From the NCBI GenBank assembly GCA_003416985.1, contig QVIN01000003.1, positions 620,001 to 684,000 on the forward strand: a DNA stretch of 64,000 nucleotides, read 5' to 3'. A program made the position numbers and the translations under genes. Below are positions 44,801 through 53,893 of the stretch, in pieces. Below the pieces are notes generated by a model, which saw only the letters and a program-made list of their open reading frames with translations, searched no databases and had not been told where the DNA came from. Position 1 is the first letter of the stretch; each line of letters starts with the position of its first letter. This stretch comes from Duganella sp. BJB480. Its GTDB lineage: Bacteria > Pseudomonadota > Gammaproteobacteria > Burkholderiales > Burkholderiaceae_D.

Positions 44801-47579
44801 AATCATGCTGTACCTGGTCGAGATGCGGCGCGGGCGGCAGCAGCGCCTGCAGCGTGGACTCCAGCGCCAACGCCAGTTCCCGCAAGGCCTTGAAGCCGAC
44901 CGTGCCCGACGTGCCGGCCAGCGTGTGCGATGCCTGCAGCGCCTCCGCATGGACCGGACGGCGCGGCTCGTGGCGCCATTCGCCGAAGTCCTGCGTGAGC
45001 AGGCGAACCAGTTCGTCCGTCTCGTGCAGATAGATGTTGTACAGCGGCAGAGGGATCTCCAGCTCGCCGATGTGCTTGACGTTGTCGTCGCGCGGCACCG
45101 CCGGCGTGATCGATGGGAAGTCGATGACGTTGCCATTGGAGACAATCGCCGGCGGTGGCTCGAACGCTGGAGGTGCTGTCGGCATCGGCGGCTCGGTCGC
45201 TGGCGGTGCTGTGGCCGACGGCGGCTCGACCAGCGGCGGCTCGTCAGCGGCGACGACCGGCAGCTCCTCCGCCTCGGCGACTACTTCCGCTTCGGCTTCC
45301 GGCACCAACGATGGCGATGGCGATGGCGATGGCGCCGCCGCATCGATCGCGAACTCGCCGCCATCCTGCACGCGTGCGGCCGCAACGACCAGCGCATCCG
45401 CATTGCGCGCCGAGACCCCGGCCGCCACCAATTCCCCCACCCACGCGCCCATCTGGCGCGCCGCCTCGTTCAGCAAGTCAAACAGGGCATCCGTGGCCGG
45501 CCGCGCCTCCGCCAGCCACACATTCATCACCCGCTCGATGGCATGCGCCGCGTCGGCGAACTGGCTCAGGCCCACCATCCTGCCGCTGCCCTTCAGCGTA
45601 TGGAAGGAGCGCCGCAGCATGGTCAAATTCTCCTCGCTGCCCGCCTCCGCGCGCGGCTTGGCCAGCGTGGCATCGATAAACTGCAGCACCTCCCCGGCCT
45701 CGGAGATGAAGATGTCCAGCAGCTCCGCCTCCACCGCCGCATCGCTGCTGGCCGGCGCGGGGGCCTGCGCCGGCATCGCCACGGGAGCCGGCGCGGGGAC
45801 CTGCTCCTCCAGCACCGGTATCGACTCCGAAGCAGCCATCTTCTTGAACGGCACCGAACGGAACGCGCCATGCGCGGCATCGAACGCAAAGCGCTCGCGC
45901 GCACCGGCCGCATTCTGCGCCAGCATGTCGACAAAGAATCCCAGCGCACCGACGTTCTGCGCGATATCGTCCAGCGCCTTGGGCTCCAGCGACGGATCGC
46001 CCTCGCCCGCCGCCAGCGCCTGCACGGCGGCCTTCACATGCTGCGCCGCCTTCGTCGCGTCTTCCTGATCGAGGATGGACAGCGCGCCCTGCAACTGATG
46101 CAGCACCGGGTCCAGCTCCGTCAGCGACGGCCGCTTCGACGGATCGACGTAATAATCGTCGAGCACCTTCTCGACCTGGCGCAAGCCGGCCTTCATTTCC
46201 ATCGCCAGCGCGACGACGGTGTCGTCCTGCCGCATCTGCTGCGCCAGGCCGTTCTGCCACTGCGCCGGTTCCGGCGGCGTGTCGCCGGCCACCAGCGCCA
46301 GCAACCGCGCGCCTATCGTGTCCGCGTGCGCCGCGAAATCGCCGGGCAGATGGCGGATCTGTTCCAGTCCATGTTCGGCGAACAGCAGCGCGGTCGCCAT
46401 CTCCAGCGCCAGCTCCTCGCTGCGGCCGGCCGAGATGGCGGTATGCGCCACACCGGCCAGCTGCCGCAGCAAGATGCTCAATGCCGGCAGATCCAATTGG
46501 TCGCACGCCTCGGCCACGTCGGCCAGCGCGCCGCCGAACGCCGCGTCCAGCGCCGGATCGATCTCCGCGCCGGCCAGCCGGTCCCAGCTCACCTTGGCCC
46601 GCGCCATGCCTGCCTTGGCGCGCTCCAGCGCATCGAGGTCGATCTGGCCGTAGCGGCGGCGTTCATAATCGGCCGGCACCAGGCCGTCGAGCGCAAACAC
46701 GCGGCGCAGTTCCAGCACCGCTTCCGATGACGATGCCGACGCCGGAGCGGCGGCGATGAAGAACAGCGCGTCACGCAGCATCGCATCCGGCTGCGCGGCG
46801 GCGCCCTGGCTCAAACGACGTATCTGCAGATTGATCAAACCGAACAGCTGCTTGACGTACAAGCCGCCGGCCAGCTCGCCGTTGGCCACCAGTTCGGCGA
46901 AGGCCTGCATCGCCAGCCAGAAGGTGCGCGCCTTGGCGTCCTGCTGTGCGGCGGCGACCAGCTCCACGGCCTCCAGCAGCGCGGCGGCATGCTCCTGCTG
47001 CTGCGCCGCCTCGGTGCTCTTCAGGTAAGGCAGCAGCGATTTCTCGAAGCGCTGCCGGAACGCCGTGTAGTCCGCTGCGGCGGCCTCGCCGGCCGGTGGC
47101 GGCGCCACGCTGCGCGACAAATCGGGATAGAACAGGTCCGCCGGATGGACGCGCTCCGCGCCCATCATCTCCTGCACCGCGCGGTAGTAGGGGAACAGCT
47201 TGACCGGCTGCGACGGCGCGCCATCCAGCAGCTCCTGCAGATACTCCACCAGCGCCTGATACAGCTCCGCCAGCGTCTGCGCATGGTCGGTGCTGCATTT
47301 GAGCGTGCCGGCCTTGAAGCGGTCCAGCGCCTCCTCGGCCACCTGCGTCATCAGGCCCACGCCGTCCACGTCCACCATCATCAGCGCGCCGTGCGCCTGG
47401 TGCAGGTGCGACCGCGCGTGCTGCAACTGGGTCGCCTGATCCTCCGGCGCCCGGCCGCCCGCTTCGAACAGGGCGGTCTTCGAGCGTGCCAGCGACTCGC
47501 GGATTTCCACCATCACCCACGACAAAGGGCCGGTATCGAACTGCGGTTGCGGCGGATTCGGAAAATCAGTTGTGGTCAT
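41808..47579 (-). CDS. chpA: ChpA, hybrid CheA-type histidine kinase of the Pil-Chp system
   Basis: 1923 residues. Three complete Hpt domains with phospho-acceptor His at H660 (FHTLKGSGRM), H885 (SHTLAGTSG) and H1203 (LHTVKGSARM), plus degenerate Hpt-like segments in the N-terminal 600 residues. Long Ala/Pro/Glu-rich linkers separate them. Then come the CheA dimerisation and ATPase region (LLRNAIAHGVE, SGRGVGMDVV), a CheW-like domain, and a C-terminal receiver with D1854 in LVDIEMPRMDG. It should control twitching motility by phosphotransfer to PilG and PilH. P. aeruginosa ChpA carries more Xpt domains. The gene follows pilJ by 30 nt. Confidence 0.95.
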   Translation of the reverse strand: MTTTDFPNPPQPQFDTGPLSWVMVEIRESLARSKTALFEAGGRAPEDQATQLQHARSHLHQAHGALMMVDVDGVGLMTQVAEEALDRFKAGTLKCSTDHAQTLAELYQALVEYLQELLDGAPSQPVKLFPYYRAVQEMMGAERVHPADLFYPDLSRSVAPPPAGEAAAADYTAFRQRFEKSLLPYLKSTEAAQQQEHAAALLEAVELVAAAQQDAKARTFWLAMQAFAELVANGELAGGLYVKQLFGLINLQIRRLSQGAAAQPDAMLRDALFFIAAAPASASSSEAVLELRRVFALDGLVPADYERRRYGQIDLDALERAKAGMARAKVSWDRLAGAEIDPALDAAFGGALADVAEACDQLDLPALSILLRQLAGVAHTAISAGRSEELALEMATALLFAEHGLEQIRHLPGDFAAHADTIGARLLALVAGDTPPEPAQWQNGLAQQMRQDDTVVALAMEMKAGLRQVEKVLDDYYVDPSKRPSLTELDPVLHQLQGALSILDQEDATKAAQHVKAAVQALAAGEGDPSLEPKALDDIAQNVGALGFFVDMLAQNAAGARERFAFDAAHGAFRSVPFKKMAASESIPVLEEQVPAPAPVAMPAQAPAPASSDAAVEAELLDIFISEAGEVLQFIDATLAKPRAEAGSEENLTMLRRSFHTLKGSGRMVGLSQFADAAHAIERVMNVWLAEARPATDALFDLLNEAARQMGAWVGELVAAGVSARNADALVVAAARVQDGGEFAIDAAAPSPSPSPSLVPEAEAEVVAEAEELPVVAADEPPLVEPPSATAPPATEPPMPTAPPAFEPPPAIVSNGNVIDFPSITPAVPRDDNVKHIGELEIPLPLYNIYLHETDELVRLLTQDFGEWRHEPRRPVHAEALQASHTLAGTSGTVGFKALRELALALESTLQALLPPAPHLDQVQHDLLDFTMERIRQMLQSFAAGDMPAAQPELITALHDLRSELQATPPAASNDIEARLDDLVAETMHDITSAPVESAMEKLFREAFEALSGSVPESDAPVREAAPKKTEARADDSIDDLFNAAFDDAFAEPPLKIAEPEPEPAPPAPVLELAPEPAAPAPEPEPEPAAPALAPEPESEAEVVASAPETEPEPEPLALASEPELIPGDDALLEAEVIELPPAEPEILTAAPAIFHDELDADLLPVFLEEGADLLPQVGEALRTWHHNPADTAQAQSLLRLLHTVKGSARMAGAMRLGQHAHEIETHIENMVHAGSATPQAFDELLAHYDHALLLFEQLQHPDALHQAAGLAADVTSLEAGQPAIAGTDGITADAVDSAEAPAATAPAPAAQAPADELQSSAKSPLVRVRADILDRLVNQAGEVSISRSKLENEVETLRASLFDFSENLTRLRRQLREVEMQAESQIASRMSISSDREFDPLEFDRFTRLQELTRMMAESVNDVASFHESLTRSVDNAGDDLVLQARLTRDLQRDLMRVRMVPFASISERLFRVARQSAKEVDKRVNLDIRGSAVEIDRSVLERMAAPFEHLLRNAIAHGVESRAARSAAGKNETGELLVQVTQQGNEVVIEFTDDGGGLDLERIRAKAISNGLLREDEEVTDVQIADLIFEPGFSTAEALTELSGRGVGMDVVQSEAQALGGRVDTFSEPGKGTRFTIHLPLTLAVTQVVLLAAGGKTYALPAILVEQVLQMKDAALTEAHHNGYVPVHGQHAALHYLPALLGDGAAQPPAQRSAPVMMLKNGNERLAVRVDEVLGNREVVIKNIGPQLARMVGIAGATVLGSGDIVLILNPVALAQHLAHHPEMQQHHARAAGEGAAPRQGRSIMVVDDSLTVRRVTQRLLEREGYNVALAKDGVDALEQLQGARPDLMLVDIEMPRMDGFDLTRNVRGDERTKDIPIIMITSRSADKHRNYALQLGVNAYFGKPFQEPLLLDAIAGLLKP
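45310..45333. repeat. chpA: (GATGGC)4 hexanucleotide repeat inside chpA
   Basis: Four perfect tandem copies of GATGGC occur inside a linker-coding part of chpA, encoding a Ser-Pro repeat. Changes in copy number would alter linker length without changing frame. No Hpt or catalytic residue is affected. Confidence 0.6.
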
Positions 47580-47609
47580 GCTTGCCTCGGCCTTTCAATG
47601 ATGGGCGGT

Positions 47610-49973
47610 TCAGGACGCGATACGGAATCGCGCCACCGAGTTTTTCAATTCCTGCGCCAGCACTGACAGCTTATGAATCGATTGTGCGGTTTGCTGGGTA
47701 CCGTCCTGCGTCTGCTCGGTCACCGTCAAAATGTGTTGGATGTTCTGCGCCACGCCGGACGCCGACGTGGCCTGCTGACCGGTCGCCATCGAGATGCCGG
47801 AGATCAGCTCCGCCAGCCGGTTCGACACCTGCGAGATGTCGTTCAGCGCCGCGCCGGCCGCGTCGGACAGGCGCGCGCCTTCGACCACGCCCTGGGTCGA
47901 CTTCTCCATCGCGGCCACGGCGTCGTGGGTGTCGGTCTGGATGGTGCGTACCAGCGCGCCGATCTGCTTGGCCGCTTCGGCCGAGCGTTCGGCCAGGCGC
48001 TGCACCTCCTCCGCCACCACCGAGAAGCCGCGTCCCGCCTCGCCGGCCGACGCAGCCTGGATCGCCGCGTTCAGCGCCAGCACGTTGGTCTGTTCGGTGA
48101 TGTCGGAAATCAGTTCGGTGATCTCGCCGATCTCCTGCGACGATTCGCCCAGCCGCTTGATGCGCTTGGACGTGTCCTGGATCTGCTCGCGGATCTCGTG
48201 CATGCCCTTGATGGCGTTTTCCACCGCCGTCGCGCCCTGCTGCGCCGCCGCCACCGACTGGCGCGCCACGTCGGCCGATTCGCTGGCCGAACGCGAGACG
48301 TCGGTGATCTCGTTGGCCATCTTGACCACCGTGGCCGACGCGTCCTGGATCTCGCGCGACTGCTGCTGCGACGCCAGCAGCAGGTCGCTGGAGATGCTCT
48401 GCGCGTGGGTGGACGCCTTGGTCACCTGCTCGGCGGTGGCGGTCACGCGGCCCACCAGGCCGCGCAGCTCTTCCACCGTGTAGTTGACCGAGTCGGCGAT
48501 GGCGCCGGTGATGTCCTCGGACACCGTGGCCTGCACCGTCAAGTCGCCGTCCGCCACTTCCTGCAGCTCGTTCATCAGGCGCAGAATCGCCGCCTGGTTC
48601 TGGTCATTCATGGCCTTCGCCTCTTCCTCCTTGCGCTGCGACTGCTGGCGCATGGATTCCGCTTCCTGGCGGCGGCGGTCGGCGCCACGCGTGCGGTTGT
48701 AGGAATCGACCAGCAGCACGCGGCCGATGGCCGCCGCCGAGACCAGCGTGAGCATGCCGCCGGCCACCATCAGCCAGAAGGTCAGGCCCAGCGAATCCTG
48801 GTCTTCGCGGTAGGCCTGCTGCAGCACCGACAGACGCTGGCGCAGGGCCTCGTTGTCGTTGAAGATCAGCTGTTCGGCGTTCTTGGCGGCGCTGAATTTA
48901 TCCAGCTTGTCGAGGATGGCCGTCACCAGCTTCTGGTATTCCTCGAAGTCGTTTTTCAGCGCGGTGAATTTCTCGCGCAGGTCCGGCTCGCGCACGGCCG
49001 CCAGCCCGAGCGGCGCGCTGCCGTTGAGGAAGCCGTCGACGGTGTTGCGGAACACGGTGGTGTCGCGGCCCAGCTGGAACGCGGTCTCCGACGTGATGCC
49101 GCCGGCGGTGAGGAACTCGCCGGCGCCTCGGCTCATGCGCTGCGTGAGCATGGTCAGCTTGCCGAGCGCCGCGATCTCGCGCGCCGAGCCGCCGCGCTGC
49201 ACCTTGAGCGCGGAGATGTCCTCGGTGCGGTTGAGCAGGGCCGGCGACAGGTCGTTGATCTTCTTCAGCGTCTTGTCGACGCCGCTCAGGTCCGCCTTCA
49301 GCAGCAGGATGGTGCCGGCCGCGATGTCGGACGGCCCCCATTGCTTGCGGGCCGCAGCCACGATGGGCGCCAGCGCGGCGATCGGCTCGCCGATCTCGCG
49401 GCCTTGATAGCGGCCGCCGCGCGTCATCAGCGCGAAGTCGTTGTTCAATTCCTTGCGGCTTTCCTCCAGCTGGCGGAAGCCTTCCGCGCTGCCCTGCACC
49501 GCGTTCGGCGCCGCCTTGCCGATGCGTTGCGAGTGCATCAGCGCATCGCTGGCGACCTGGGTCTGGGTCGAGCGGTTGGCGCTGTGGATGGTGTTCAGGG
49601 CGACGAACAAGGCGCTCAGCGCCAGGCTGACCGCCAGCGCGGTCGACAGGATGCTCAACTGGCGCTGCGCCGGCAGGTGGCCGATCAGCGGCAGCTTGAA
49701 GCCGCCCCCCGGCTCGGCCGGCGCCACCGGAGCGCCGCCACGGCGGCCCAGCGCATCGCGCAGGCGCAGCGGCGCGGCGCTATCCGCGACGGCGGAGGTG
49801 CTGTCGCCATCGGCGGCGCTTGCGGGCGCTGGCGGCGGCATCGGCATCGGCGCCGACACCACGCCGGTGTGCAAAAACTGCGAATCGCCCGCTTCGCCAA
49901 ATTCCGAATTCGCTGCCATATCCGGCGCGGCTTTGCGGTCGCCCCGCGAGAAAAACCCCATCTTGAAAGCCAT
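47610..49973 (-). CDS. pilJ: PilJ, methyl-accepting chemoreceptor of the type IV pilus system
   Basis: 787 residues. A cytoplasmic N-terminus of about 105 residues precedes the first membrane span ([20 protein letters not shown]), a periplasmic sensor region of about 260 residues, a second span ([20 protein letters not shown]), a HAMP-like segment, and a C-terminal signalling tip with [18 protein letters not shown] typical of the MCP hairpin. The N-terminal cytoplasmic extension is unusual. Start ATG at 49973 with GAGG upstream. Adjacent to pilI and chpA. Confidence 0.93.
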   Translation of the reverse strand: MAFKMGFFSRGDRKAAPDMAANSEFGEAGDSQFLHTGVVSAPMPMPPPAPASAADGDSTSAVADSAAPLRLRDALGRRGGAPVAPAEPGGGFKLPLIGHLPAQRQLSILSTALAVSLALSALFVALNTIHSANRSTQTQVASDALMHSQRIGKAAPNAVQGSAEGFRQLEESRKELNNDFALMTRGGRYQGREIGEPIAALAPIVAAARKQWGPSDIAAGTILLLKADLSGVDKTLKKINDLSPALLNRTEDISALKVQRGGSAREIAALGKLTMLTQRMSRGAGEFLTAGGITSETAFQLGRDTTVFRNTVDGFLNGSAPLGLAAVREPDLREKFTALKNDFEEYQKLVTAILDKLDKFSAAKNAEQLIFNDNEALRQRLSVLQQAYREDQDSLGLTFWLMVAGGMLTLVSAAAIGRVLLVDSYNRTRGADRRRQEAESMRQQSQRKEEEAKAMNDQNQAAILRLMNELQEVADGDLTVQATVSEDITGAIADSVNYTVEELRGLVGRVTATAEQVTKASTHAQSISSDLLLASQQQSREIQDASATVVKMANEITDVSRSASESADVARQSVAAAQQGATAVENAIKGMHEIREQIQDTSKRIKRLGESSQEIGEITELISDITEQTNVLALNAAIQAASAGEAGRGFSVVAEEVQRLAERSAEAAKQIGALVRTIQTDTHDAVAAMEKSTQGVVEGARLSDAAGAALNDISQVSNRLAELISGISMATGQQATSASGVAQNIQHILTVTEQTQDGTQQTAQSIHKLSVLAQELKNSVARFRIAS

Positions 49974-50018
49974 TACACCCTCTTCGGATTAGTTGCGATC
50001 TACCCCAGTATGCCGCCC

Positions 50019-50582
50019 TTACAAACCAACCTGCAGAAAACGCGATTCACGCACCAGCTGCGCCAGGTCGATGCGGGTCCATTGCCGGCCCTCGCCGTCG
50101 GTGTAGTGCTGGCGGCTCCATTCAGGTCCGGCATCGGCCGGCGCTTCCAGCGCCTGCATGTCGGCCAGCTTGCGCAGGCCCAGCACACGCTCGGCCAACA
50201 GCGCGCAGTTGAAACCCAATGTGGGGGCGAAGGTGATCAGGCGCCGTTCCGCCGCCGCCGCGTCGCCGGCGGCCAGGCCCTGGTAGCGCGCCAGGTCGAT
50301 CACGCCGGTCAGGTTGCCGCGAATATTGGCCAGTCCCTGGTACCAGTCCTGCGCCAGCGGCACCGGCGTGACCGGCTGCAGCGGCACGATTTCACTGATC
50401 TGGGTCAAGTCCAGCAGGCAGAGTCGCCCGCCTATCAGCACGCCGAGTTCACGACCGCCCGCCGCGACGCCGGTTTTTGCGGCCTGCATGCGCTCCAGCA
50501 GCTGCACCTGATATTGGCGCAGACGGCTGCGGCGTTCCGGGCCGGCCGGAGTGGATGGGGTGTCGGGCGTCGGGCCGCTCAT
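50019..50582 (-). CDS. pilI: PilI, CheW-like coupling protein
   Basis: 187 residues; one CheW domain with LGVLIGGRLCLLDLTQISEIVPL and WYQGLANIRGNLTGVIDLARY. It links the PilJ receptor to the ChpA kinase. It begins 3 nt after pilH and ends 45 nt before pilJ. Slightly longer at the N-terminus than minimal CheW proteins, with a polar Pro/Arg leader. Confidence 0.93.
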   Translation of the reverse strand: MSGPTPDTPSTPAGPERRSRLRQYQVQLLERMQAAKTGVAAGGRELGVLIGGRLCLLDLTQISEIVPLQPVTPVPLAQDWYQGLANIRGNLTGVIDLARYQGLAAGDAAAAERRLITFAPTLGFNCALLAERVLGLRKLADMQALEAPADAGPEWSRQHYTDGEGRQWTRIDLAQLVRESRFLQVGL

Positions 50583-50585
50583 CGC

Positions 50586-50960
50586 TTAGCTAACGGCAGA
50601 CAAAGCGGCGATCTTGGCCAGCAGTTCGGCCGCGTCCACCGGCTTGACCAGGTAGTCGCGCGCGCCCTGGCGCAGGCCCCAGATACGGTCGGTCTCCTGG
50701 TTCTTGCTGGAGCAGATAATCACCGGCACGTCCTGCAGATCGGGATCGCGGGCGATGGCGCGAGTGACCTGGAAGCCGTTCGCGCCGGGCATGACCACGT
50801 CCATCAGGATCAGCTGGGGCTTGTCGGCCTTGATCTTGGCCAGCGCCTCCTCGCCGTTTTCGGCGGTCGAGACGGAAAAGCCGTTTTTGACCAGGATGTC
50901 GGTCAGGTAGTAGCGCTCCGTGGGCGAATCGTCGACGATCAGAATTCTTTGTATGGCCAT
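50586..50960 (-). CDS. pilH: PilH, CheY-like response regulator
   Basis: 124 residues, a stand-alone receiver. ILIVDDSPTERYYL holds the acidic pair, LILMDVVMPGANGF the phospho-acceptor Asp, and KPVDAAELLAKI the conserved Lys. In P. aeruginosa PilH favours pilus retraction or acts as a phosphate sink. It sits between pilG and pilI. Confidence 0.94.
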   Translation of the reverse strand: MAIQRILIVDDSPTERYYLTDILVKNGFSVSTAENGEEALAKIKADKPQLILMDVVMPGANGFQVTRAIARDPDLQDVPVIICSSKNQETDRIWGLRQGARDYLVKPVDAAELLAKIAALSAVS

Positions 50961-50980
50961 GGTGTTCCCCTGAAGCTGGC

Positions 50981-51394
50981 TTATTCTTGTGTGGAGACGC
51001 CCGCGCCGCCGGTATGCTCGCGCACCGCGGCCAGCAGGCTGTCTTTGGTAAAAGGCTTGGTGAGATAGGCAGCCGAACCGACCATGGCGCCGCGCGCGCG
51101 GTCGAACAAGCCGTCCTTGGACGACAGCATCAGCACCGGCGTGGCGTGGAATTTGGCGCTCTTCTTGATCAGCGCGCAGGTCTGGTAGCCGTCCAGGCGC
51201 GGCATCAGGATGTCGCAGAAAATGAGCGCCGGATGGTGGTCGCTGATCTTGGCCAGCGCGTCGAATCCATCCTCGGCCAGCACCACCTGATAGCCGGCCT
51301 GGGTCAGGAAGATCTCGGCCGAACGACGGATCGTGCTGCTGTCGTCGATCACCATGATTTTCAGGGCATTAGCATGCGGCGTGGTCGTCGTCAT
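50981..51394 (-). CDS. pilG: PilG, CheY-like response regulator
   Basis: 137 residues if started at the ATG at 51394; an upstream ATG at 51430 would add 12 residues, and neither has a clear Shine-Dalgarno. Receiver features: IMVIDDSSTIRRSAEIFL, LIFCDILMPRLDGYQT with the acceptor Asp, and YLTKPFTKDSLLAAV. PilG promotes pilus extension in the Pil-Chp pathway. It is the first gene of the operon. Confidence 0.93.
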   Translation of the reverse strand: MTTTTPHANALKIMVIDDSSTIRRSAEIFLTQAGYQVVLAEDGFDALAKISDHHPALIFCDILMPRLDGYQTCALIKKSAKFHATPVLMLSSKDGLFDRARGAMVGSAAYLTKPFTKDSLLAAVREHTGGAGVSTQE

Positions 51395-51486
51395 AATCGG
51401 TTCGCTGGTATGGTGGCTACACCATAGCATAGGCAGGCGGCGGTTGGCGCGATACTAGCGATGCGCCAGTCGTCCGGCGCGCCGTA

Positions 51487-51678
51487 TCAGATGGCTACCA
51501 TCTCGAAATCGTCCTTGCGGGCGCCGCATTCCGGGCAGCTCCAGTTCATCGGCACGTCGGCCCAGCGGGTGCCCGGGGCGATGCCCTCGTCCGGCAAACC
51601 GGCTTGCTCGTCATAGATCCAGCCACAGATCAGGCACATCCAGGTCTGGAACTCCTGCGTTGTTTCATTGCTACTCAC
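51487..51678 (-). CDS. rubredoxin
   Basis: 63 residues from the GTG at 51678, which has AAGGGTGG before it; a TTG at 51699 is the alternative. Two iron-binding motifs, CLICGWIYDE and CPECGARKDDF, supply the four Cys ligands of the single Fe site; GTRWADVPMNWSCP is the family signature. It is an electron carrier in the cytoplasm. It is divergent from the thiD-like gene with a 57-nt spacer. Confidence 0.95.
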   Translation of the reverse strand: MSSNETTQEFQTWMCLICGWIYDEQAGLPDEGIAPGTRWADVPMNWSCPECGARKDDFEMVAI

Positions 51679-51735
51679 GTTCTGCCACCCTTCAATCAAG
51701 TAAAATGCTGAATTAGGTATCTTAATCTACCCGCC

Positions 51736-52584
51736 GTGCAAAACCAAACTTCTCCTCTCATATTAAGCTTCGGCGCTGCCGATCCGGCCGGAGCGATCGG
51801 CGTCCAGGCCGACCTCGCGGTATTTTCCGCCCTCTCCTGCAACGGGCTGGCGGTGACCACCGCGTTGCTGATCGGCGACAGCGCCCGCGTCGAAGACGCC
51901 CAGGACATCGATCCCGATTGGGTCTCGGACCAGGCCCGCGTGATCCTGGAAGACATGAGCATGGCCGCCTTCAAGGTCGGCGCGCTGACCAACATCGAGC
52001 AGGTGGCGGCCATCGCCGAGATCCTGTCCGACTATCCCGACGCGCCGCTGATCCTCGATCCGTTCAGCTCCCGCCTGCCCGATCCGGCCGACGCCGACGA
52101 GGCCGAGGAGCTGCTGACCGCCCTGCGCCAATTGCTGGTGCCGCAGGCCACGCTGCTGATGCTGTCGCAGGTGGAGCTGGGCCGGCTGGCCGAAACCTGG
52201 CGCGAAGGCGCCGAGGACACCATGGAATCGGACGTCGAGCACCTGCTGGCCCTGGGCTGCGAATTCGTGCTCGTCACCGGCACCCAGGCCGGCACGCCGC
52301 AGGGCGAGACGGCCGCGCCGAACACGCTGGCCAACACCCTGTTCGGCGCCGACGGCATGATCAGCCACGACGCCTGGCAGCACATGCCGGGCCCCTTCCT
52401 GGGCGCCGGCGGCACGCTGTCGGCGGCGATCACCGCCTTCATGGCGCGCGGCGCCGACGTGCCGGAAGCGGTGACGGCGGCGCAGGAATACACCGTCGGC
52501 GCGCTGGCCCATGCGCAGCGCTACGGCATGGGCAAGTTCATCCCGAACCGATTTTTCCATCTGCACCAGGCCTTACCAACTTAA
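51736..52584 (+). CDS. thiD: ThiD-like hydroxymethylpyrimidine/phosphomethylpyrimidine kinase
   Basis: 282 residues from a GTG at 51736. Ribokinase-like fold: an N-terminal [17 protein letters not shown] block and a C-terminal [18 protein letters not shown] block, both in their ThiD positions. The substrate loop differs from the standard TGSDSSGGAGIQAD, and the GTGC anion-hole motif is GAGG here, so the Cys of ThiD is absent. In this lineage the gene next to hemL is generally called thiD, but its reaction may differ. hemL begins 17 nt downstream. Confidence 0.75.
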   Translation: MQNQTSPLILSFGAADPAGAIGVQADLAVFSALSCNGLAVTTALLIGDSARVEDAQDIDPDWVSDQARVILEDMSMAAFKVGALTNIEQVAAIAEILSDYPDAPLILDPFSSRLPDPADADEAEELLTALRQLLVPQATLLMLSQVELGRLAETWREGAEDTMESDVEHLLALGCEFVLVTGTQAGTPQGETAAPNTLANTLFGADGMISHDAWQHMPGPFLGAGGTLSAAITAFMARGADVPEAVTAAQEYTVGALAHAQRYGMGKFIPNRFFHLHQALPT

Positions 52585-52600
52585 TACCGAAGATGCCATC

Positions 52601-53893
52601 ATGACCACGACCTCAAAAAACGACCAGCTGTTCGAACGCGCCCAGAAAACCACGCCCGGCGGCGTCAACTCGCCGGTGCGCGCCTTCCGCTCGGTGGGCG
52701 GCACGCCGCGCTTCATCACCCGCGCCGAAGGCCCGTACTTCTGGGACGCGGACGACAAGCGCTACATCGACTACATCGGCTCCTGGGGCCCGGCCATCGT
52801 CGGCCACGCGCATCCGGTGGTGGTGAAGGCGGTGCAGGAGGCGGCCGCGCGCGGCCTGTCGTTCGGCGCGCCGACCGAGGGCGAGATCCTGATGGCCGAG
52901 GAAATCTGCCGCCTGGTGCCGTCGATCGAGCAGGTGCGCCTGGTCTCGTCGGGCACCGAGGCGACCATGAGCGCGCTGCGCCTGGCGCGCGGCGCCACGG
53001 GCCGCGACAAGATCATCAAGTTCGAGGGCTGCTACCACGGCCACGCCGATTCGCTGCTGGTCAAGGCGGGCAGCGGCCTGCTCACCTTCGGCAACCCGAC
53101 GTCGGCCGGCGTGCCGGAGGACTTCGTCAAGCACACGCTGGTGCTGGACTATAACAACGTGGCGCAGCTGGAGCAGGCCTTCGCCGAATACGGCGACGAC
53201 ATCGCCTGCGTGATCGTCGAGCCGGTGGCCGGCAATATGAACCTGATCAAGGCCTCCGAGGCCTTCCTGCAGGCGATGCGCGCGCTGTGCACCAAGCACG
53301 GCGCGGTGCTGATCTTCGACGAAGTGATGTGCGGCTTCCGCGTGGCGCTGGGCGGCGCGCAGCAGCTGTACGGCATCAAGCCGGACCTGACGGCGCTGGG
53401 CAAGGTGATCGGCGGCGGCCTGCCGGTGGCGGCCTTCGGCGGCAGCGCCGAGTTGATGAGCAAGATGGCGCCGTTGGGCGCGGTCTACCAAGCCGGCACG
53501 CTGTCGGGCAATCCGGTGGCGGTGGCGGCGGGCATGACCACGCTGAAGATCATCCAGGAGCCGGGTTTCTACGAGAAATTGAGCGCGACGGCGGCGCGCC
53601 TGGCGGCCGGCCTGACCAAGGCGGCCAAGGATGCGGGCATCGTGTTCTGCGCCGATTCGATCGGCGGCATGTTCGGCCTGTACTTCAGCGAGACGCCGCC
53701 GAACAACTACGCCGAGATGATGGCCGGCGACCGCGCGCGCTTCAATGTGTTCTTCCACGCCATGCTGGACGAAGGCGTGTACTTCGCGCCGGCCGCGTTC
53801 GAGGCGGGCTTCGTGTCGGCGCAGCACAGCGACGCGGTGATCGACGAAACCATCGCCGCCGCCGCGCGCGTGTTCAAGAAGCTGGCCGCTTAA
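52601..53893 (+). CDS. hemL: glutamate-1-semialdehyde 2,1-aminomutase
   Basis: 430 residues from the ATG at 52601. A class III PLP aminotransferase converting glutamate-1-semialdehyde to 5-aminolevulinate for heme. Start region [60 protein letters not shown] and the PLP Lys in [15 protein letters not shown] are all present. Stop overlaps the convergent ABC ATPase stop by 4 nt. Confidence 0.97.
   Translation: MTTTSKNDQLFERAQKTTPGGVNSPVRAFRSVGGTPRFITRAEGPYFWDADDKRYIDYIGSWGPAIVGHAHPVVVKAVQEAAARGLSFGAPTEGEILMAEEICRLVPSIEQVRLVSSGTEATMSALRLARGATGRDKIIKFEGCYHGHADSLLVKAGSGLLTFGNPTSAGVPEDFVKHTLVLDYNNVAQLEQAFAEYGDDIACVIVEPVAGNMNLIKASEAFLQAMRALCTKHGAVLIFDEVMCGFRVALGGAQQLYGIKPDLTALGKVIGGGLPVAAFGGSAELMSKMAPLGAVYQAGTLSGNPVAVAAGMTTLKIIQEPGFYEKLSATAARLAAGLTKAAKDAGIVFCADSIGGMFGLYFSETPPNNYAEMMAGDRARFNVFFHAMLDEGVYFAPAAFEAGFVSAQHSDAVIDETIAAAARVFKKLAA

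Noticed and set aside
42174..46730. A 1518-codon open frame antisense to chpA
   Set aside because: High-GC DNA leaves long open frames opposite real genes. The frame is Arg-, Gln- and Gly-rich, has no recognisable domain, and lies wholly against chpA, whose Hpt, CheA and receiver domains are unmistakable.
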